NCBI RefSeq assembly: GCF_030867095.1
Contig: NC_081833.1
Location: forward strand, 71,801,395 to 71,865,394
Reading direction: 5' to 3'
Source of the DNA: Alligator mississippiensis
Taxonomy: Eukaryota > Chordata > Crocodylia > Alligatoridae
DNA: 64,000 bases
Shown here: positions 58,913-64,000 of the stretch, one piece after another
How the letters are laid out: the number at the start of each line of letters is the position of its first letter
Position numbering within the stretch: the stretch's first letter is position 1
Made by a program: the position numbers and the translations under genes
The notes under the pieces: generated by a model
The model's input: only the letters and a program-made list of their open reading frames with translations
Databases searched by the model: none
Told to the model about the DNA's origin: nothing

Positions 58913-59979
58913 GCCACACACAACAGCCCTTTTGGAACTTTAAAAAAAATCTCTTCCCAGAAAAGCCTTGAGAAAAAAAAAGTTTGTTTTAAAAAATTAA
59001 GCAAACATATATTTAATATTTTAATTACATTTTAAATACCATACTGAAACATAAAGCCCATTTAAATATATGCTTAGACACAGGCTGTAGAAACCTAATG
59101 ATTTTTTTCACTATTTAAAGTTTCTGCATCATTTCCTTTTTCTGTAATTAAGCAGAAACAAGATAGGTCATTTTAATTCTCATTCTCTCTCTGTCTCTCT
59201 GTCTCCTCCAAATTCCAACTCTAGTTAAGATTCAGTAAGCATTTCTAGTCTAATCCCCAATAATTGGGTTCATGAGTTGTCTGGTTTAAAAATCACATTA
59301 TGGTGGAACTTGGTGTATCAGTTTTGGCAAATTAGTTACCCTAATTTTCCTTTATAATCACAATGGTTTCAGTACATATTTGTCTGTTAGTTTGAACATC
59401 TGTAGTGAAAAAAGGAGCTAAATAATTCAGAGGCTTTCTTTAATTATTTCTTTTTAAGCAGTCAATGGACATTGATTAGAAAAAGTGTGACCTAACATTA
59501 CACACCTCTACTTTGTGTTATTTCAATCTGCCAAGCCAACCACAACCTGGCTTGTCTATTTCTTATACTTGCTGCCCCTTCCTGACCCTTCAACATGTCT
59601 GCAGTCGAGTACTAAACGAACCTGGTAGAGGTTCATGTGCGCTACTATAATACAAACAAGCATCTGTTGCCCTCTGATATTTTTCAGCACACGAACCATT
59701 GTGGTATTTTGGAACAAGAAAAATGGAAGTGATCCCTTTTAAAAAAAATCTTTTTTGTATATTCCATTATGGATTTGTCAGTATTTGTTTCTTGCCTCTC
59801 CAGGTTTATGGTGACTTCAGCAGGTCAAGACAATCAGTAATAAAGGTAAATTGTAGGCTACTTAAACCAGCAAGAGTCTCCTCAGCACTACCGGAGGCAT
59901 TTCTTGAAAGACATGCACACAAGTCAGACCATGATTACTGTAGAGCTATGAAGCAAAACTGAAAGGCAATGGTTGGGTC
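58913..59979. other. Non-coding stretch with one weak exon-like segment
   Basis: Contains CT-rich simple sequence near 59180-59208. 59803-59844 (42 bp) lies between a good acceptor (TTGCCTCTCCAG) and GTAAAT; it could encode VYGDFSRSRQSVIK, which I do not recognise. I rate the exon reading as low. Confidence 0.35.
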
Positions 59980-62565
59980 ACAGAATCATAGAAAGTGAGG
60001 GCTGGAAGGGACCTCTGGAGGTCACATCTAATCCAACACCCTGCTCAAAGCAGGACCAGCCCCAACTACATCATCCCAGCCAAAGCTTTGTCTACCCAGG
60101 TTTTGGAAACCTCCAAGGATGGAGCTTCCACCGCCTCTCTGGGTAACCTGTTCCAGTGTTTTACTACCCTCCTAGTGAGAAAATTCTTCCTAATATCTAA
60201 CCTCAACTTCCCTTCCTGCAACTGGAGCCCATTGCTCCTTGTCCTGTCATCTGCCACCACTGAGAACAGTCCAGCTCCATCCTCTTTTGAACGCCCCTTC
60301 AGGTAGTTGAAAGCTATTAAAAAGCCCCTTAGTCTTCTCTTCTCTAAATAAGGTCAGTTCCCTCAGTCATTCCTCTTTAGTCATGTTCCCCAACCCCCTC
60401 ACCATTTCTGTTGCCCTCTGCTGGACTCTCTCCCATTTGTCCACGTCCCTTCTGTAGTGGGGGGTCCAAAACTGAACACAGCACTCCAGATGTGGGCTCA
60501 CCCATGCTGAAAGGAGGAGAAGAATTACTTCCCTTTATCTGCTGGCAATGTTCCTACCAATGCAGCCCAGGATGCCATTAGCCTTCTTGGCAACAAAGGC
60601 ACACTGCTGGCTCCTGTTCAGCTTATTGTCCACTGTCACCCTCAGGTCCTTTTCTGCAGAGCTGCTGCCCAGCCAGTCAGCCCCAGCTTGTACCGGTGCA
60701 TGGGATTGCTCCATCCTAAGTGCAGGACTTTGCACTTGTCCTTGTTGAACCTCATCAGATTTCTTTTAGCCCAATCCTCCAATTTGCCTAGGTCACTCTG
60801 AATACTAGCCCTACCCTCCAGTGTATCTATTATTCCCCCCAGCTTGGTGTCATCTGCAAACTGAGGATGCACTCTATGCCATCTTCCAGGTGGTTGATGA
60901 AGACATTAAACAAAACCAGCCCCAGGACCAACCCCTGGGGCACTTCACTTGATACCAGCTGCCAACTAGACATGGAGCCATTGATTACTACTCTCTGACC
61001 CCGATGCGCCAGGCAGTTTTCTATCCACCTTACAGTCTATCCATTCAGCCCATACTTCCTTAGCTTGCCTGTGAGGATGCTGTGGGAGACCACATCTAAA
61101 GCCTATCTAAAATCGAGATACACCACATCTACTGGTCTCCCTACATCCACAGAGCCAGTCATCTCATCATAGAAGGCACTCAGGTTGGTCGGGCATGCCT
61201 TGCCCCTGGTGAATGCATGCTGTTTGTTCCTAATCACCTTCTTCTCCTCCAAGTGCTTAGAAATGGATTCCTTGAGGATCTGCTCCATGATTTTTCCAGG
61301 GACTGAGGTGAGGCTGACTGGTATGTAGTTCTCTGGATCCTCCTTTTTCCCTTTCTTAAATATGGGTACTATGTTTGCCCTTTTCCAATCATCTGGGACC
61401 TCTCCCGATTGCCATGAGTTTTCAAAGATGATGGCCAATGACTCTGCAATCACATCAGCCAACTCCCTCAGCACCTGCGGGTGCATCCCATCCGGCCCCA
61501 TGGATTTGTACATGTCCAGCTTTTCTAAGTTTACCCTAACCTCTTCTTTCACCACTGGGAGCTGCTCAGCTCCTCCCCAGACGGTGCTGCCCAGTGCAGT
61601 AGTCTGGGAGCTGACCTTGCCTGTGAAGACTGAGGCAAAAAAATGCATTGAGCACTTCAGCCTTTTCTGCATCCTCTGTCACCAGGTTGCCTCCCCCATT
61701 CAGTAAGAGACCCACTCTTTCCCTGATCCTCCTCTTGCTACCGACATACTTGTAGAAACCCTTCTTGTTCCCCTTTGCATCCCCTGCTAGCGGCAACTCC
61801 CAATTGCAGTTTGGCCTTCCTGACTTCATCCCTGCATGCCCAAACCATGGTTTTATATTCTTCCCTAGTTATTTCGTCAAGTTTCCACTTTTTATAAGCT
61901 TCCTGTGATTTAGTTTACTGAAACGTTTAAGTCAAGCTGGTCTTCTGCCATACTTACTAGTCTTCCTGCACATCGGGATAGTTTGTTCCTAGCCTCCCAG
62001 TAAGGCTTCTATCAAGTACAGCCAGCTCTCCTGGACCCCTCTCCCCCTCAGACTGGTTTCCCAGGGGACCCTGCCCATGAGTTCCCCAAGTGAGTCAGTC
62101 TGCTTTTCCAAAGTCCAAGGTCCTTACTCTGCTGCTCTCCATCCTTCCTTTCCTCAGATCCTGAACTCAATCATCTTGTGGTCACTGCTGCCCAAGTTGC
62201 CATCCACTACTGCATTCCCCACCAATTCTTCTGTTTGTGAGCAGCAGGTCAAAAAGAGCATGGCTCCTAGTTGGCTGCTCCAGCATTTGCACCAGGAAGG
62301 TGTCCCCAGTAGTCTCCAAAAACTTTGATTGCCTGTGCACTGCTGTATTGCCCTCCCAGCAGATGTCAGGGTGATTGAAGTCCCCCATGAGAGTCAGGGC
62401 CTGTGATTGGGAAGCTTCCAGTAGATGTCTGAAGAAAGTTTCATCCACCACTTACTCCTGGTCTGGTGGTCTGTAGCAGACCCCCAGCACCACATCCCCC
62501 TTGTTGCTCTCCCCTCTGACTCTAACCCAGAGACTCTCAACAGGCCTGTCTCCAGTCCCTGAACT
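59980..62565 (-). pseudogene. Decayed CR1 LINE, 5'-truncated, ORF2 remnants
   Basis: Read on the minus strand from 62565 downwards, the order is that of CR1 ORF2. Endonuclease [11 protein letters not shown] comes first (frame 62182-62451), followed by the linker [10 protein letters not shown]. The reverse transcriptase has [15 protein letters not shown] and motif A VVYLDFR (frame 61103-61672), then the catalytic FADD (frame 60642-60872). The C-terminus RLDIRKNFLTRRVVKHWNRL (frame 60066-60260) comes before the CR1 3' tail at 59980. Stops appear directly after motif A, and frames change at least three times, so no functional enzyme remains. The tail belongs to the same older subfamily as the fragments at 12030 and 12720. 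ORF1 and the 5' end are absent, as expected from incomplete reverse transcription. Confidence 0.9.
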
Positions 62566-64000
62566 TTCTTCAGAGGAAGGAAACGGTGATGTTAGCATTG
62601 GTAAGTGTCAGACTGATCCTCATTGGTAAATACAAAATAATTACATAGCATAATTGAAAGGAAGCTCTCAGGTACCAATTAAACCCAAACATGGTGCATC
62701 AGACCATGTAGTATTAGGGTGTCTTGTTTGATATATATCTAGTATATGCTAATCCTTTAAAAAGCCTGTAACTTCCTACTGTTGTTACCATCAGCAAAGT
62801 GATTTCAGTGGTATCAAGACAATTAAAAAGCTGCTATACTTCAGTGGAACCATCCTTAGACATTTTTCTATGCAACTGCAATTTGATCCTGTAATAGCGG
62901 TGGATCAACAGACTACTGTAAACTAGAAACATTTCTCACAGACCCCCTCATACTCTGTCACAAACCTATCCATGGGGAACCCCCAAAACCCTAAGTTTCC
63001 CCCCATGCTTGCCCAAGGAACAGACCAAAATGTGTCCTGGGATAACTCCTTACCTCCCGCCCCATCCCACCCCATAAGCTTCAGCTCCACTGCCCTTATA
63101 CCAGACCTCACAGCTGCAGCAAGGGAAACTCTGCCAGCTCTTGAGTGGCTTCCCCCTTGGGTTATAAAAGAAAATTTAGGTCCCCCTTCTAGGGGCAATG
63201 GCTAGTCTGGAATCTCACTCACCCAGAGTTCACTCTTTCCATGGACAACCAGTGAGGGGACAAAACCCCCCCAAAGGAATGATTATGTAGAAATGTATGC
63301 AAGCAAAACTAATCAGAAGTTTGAAGAAAGAAAAACAAGTAGTTTCTTACCCTCTCACCTGGATACACCCTAGCCCTCCTGAGAGGCCTGTTCATATTTT
63401 TAGAGATCAGCTTTCCCACTGATTCCACCAGCCCTGGCTGCTGGGGCCTTGGCCTGGGAGAAATCCAAGAGACCCCTATCCTAGCTAATCCCTAAAAAAA
63501 GCTTCCAAACCAGCCTGCCTCCCTCCATCAACATTATTATACTTGTTCACGAGTCACCAGAAACCTCCAGAAATGTCTTTCCCTGGGACACCTGGCATTC
63601 CCCTAGCCGAATGGGTCATTTCTCACAAGTGTCTTCACAATAGGAGCTGATTTTCTCTATTTCCTCAGATAATGCCTTGGGTGCCAAACCCAACAGTGTT
63701 CCCTTCTGCCTGCGTCTCGGAGTGGTAACTGTCCTTAAATAAGCATCCATCAGTCCCTGGACTAAATCAGGCCCCAAATCATAGAAATTTATACAGCCAA
63801 CATAACATAATCCATAGAGACGTGTGACAAATGTCTAGAGCAACATATTGGCTTTGGCAAGTAGACTACACATGCTATACCAGGGAAATGAAACACAATA
63901 AAAAAAACAAAAACCACACATTCATTGCACCCTACAACCCTTAAAACTTAACAGGGTTTGTGACACCCTTATTATCCAACTTTTAATTGAAAATACAATC
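62566..64000. other. Non-coding stretch, no gene recognised
   Basis: The two overlapping opposite-strand frames near 62923-63205 show no domain. No repeats recognised. Confidence 0.5.

Overview
This window is vertebrate nuclear DNA dominated by transposable-element debris. I find no host gene that can be called with confidence. There are no operons, no bacterial-style gene packing and no long host ORFs. The largest coding capacity is a CR1-type LINE retrotransposon whose ORF1 carries an SGNH-esterase domain and whose ORF2 carries endonuclease plus reverse transcriptase. CR1 copies with this 3' end, ancient MIR-like tails, and small hAT-like and Tc1/pogo-like elements together suggest a sauropsid. 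A crocodilian is my first choice and a turtle second; this is inference from repeat content, not from a marker gene.

Layout. 1-12,000: mostly unannotated non-coding DNA carrying short inverted-repeat elements (2,752-2,989; 3,586-4,472; 8,590-8,727; 9,711-9,969). 12,030-13,085: two CR1 3' fragments facing each other tail to tail. 13,373-15,990: a decayed RTE-like LINE on the minus strand with a younger CR1 fragment inserted in it (14,231-14,850). 17,755-22,075: an almost full-length CR1 on the plus strand, interrupted only near G runs, followed directly by a TA-flanked inverted-repeat element (22,157-22,720). 25,642-32,175: four small non-autonomous DNA elements. 34,430-37,800: AT-rich DNA with homeodomain- and octamer-like words that looks like conserved non-coding sequence, interrupted by a pogo/Tigger-like element (35,710-36,001). 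37,815-38,912: an ancient CR1. 39,130-39,954: a CpG-rich block that may be a solo retroviral LTR. 42,136-59,980: non-coding DNA with microsatellites, homopolymer runs, MIR-like remnants and further copies of the same small repeats. 59,980-62,565: a 2.6-kb decayed CR1 on the minus strand.

How the parts relate. The elements belong to a few families that recur here. A young CR1 subfamily is present as the near-intact copy and as the nested fragment, with very similar C-terminal proteins. An older CR1 subfamily occurs three times. One hAT-like family occurs twice in opposite orientation. One foldback family with a 'TTGGTCYAATRAAAGATA' end occurs five times. Unannotated parts could be a gene desert or large introns. 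Two possible micro-exons (41,938-41,987 and 59,803-59,844) are weak.
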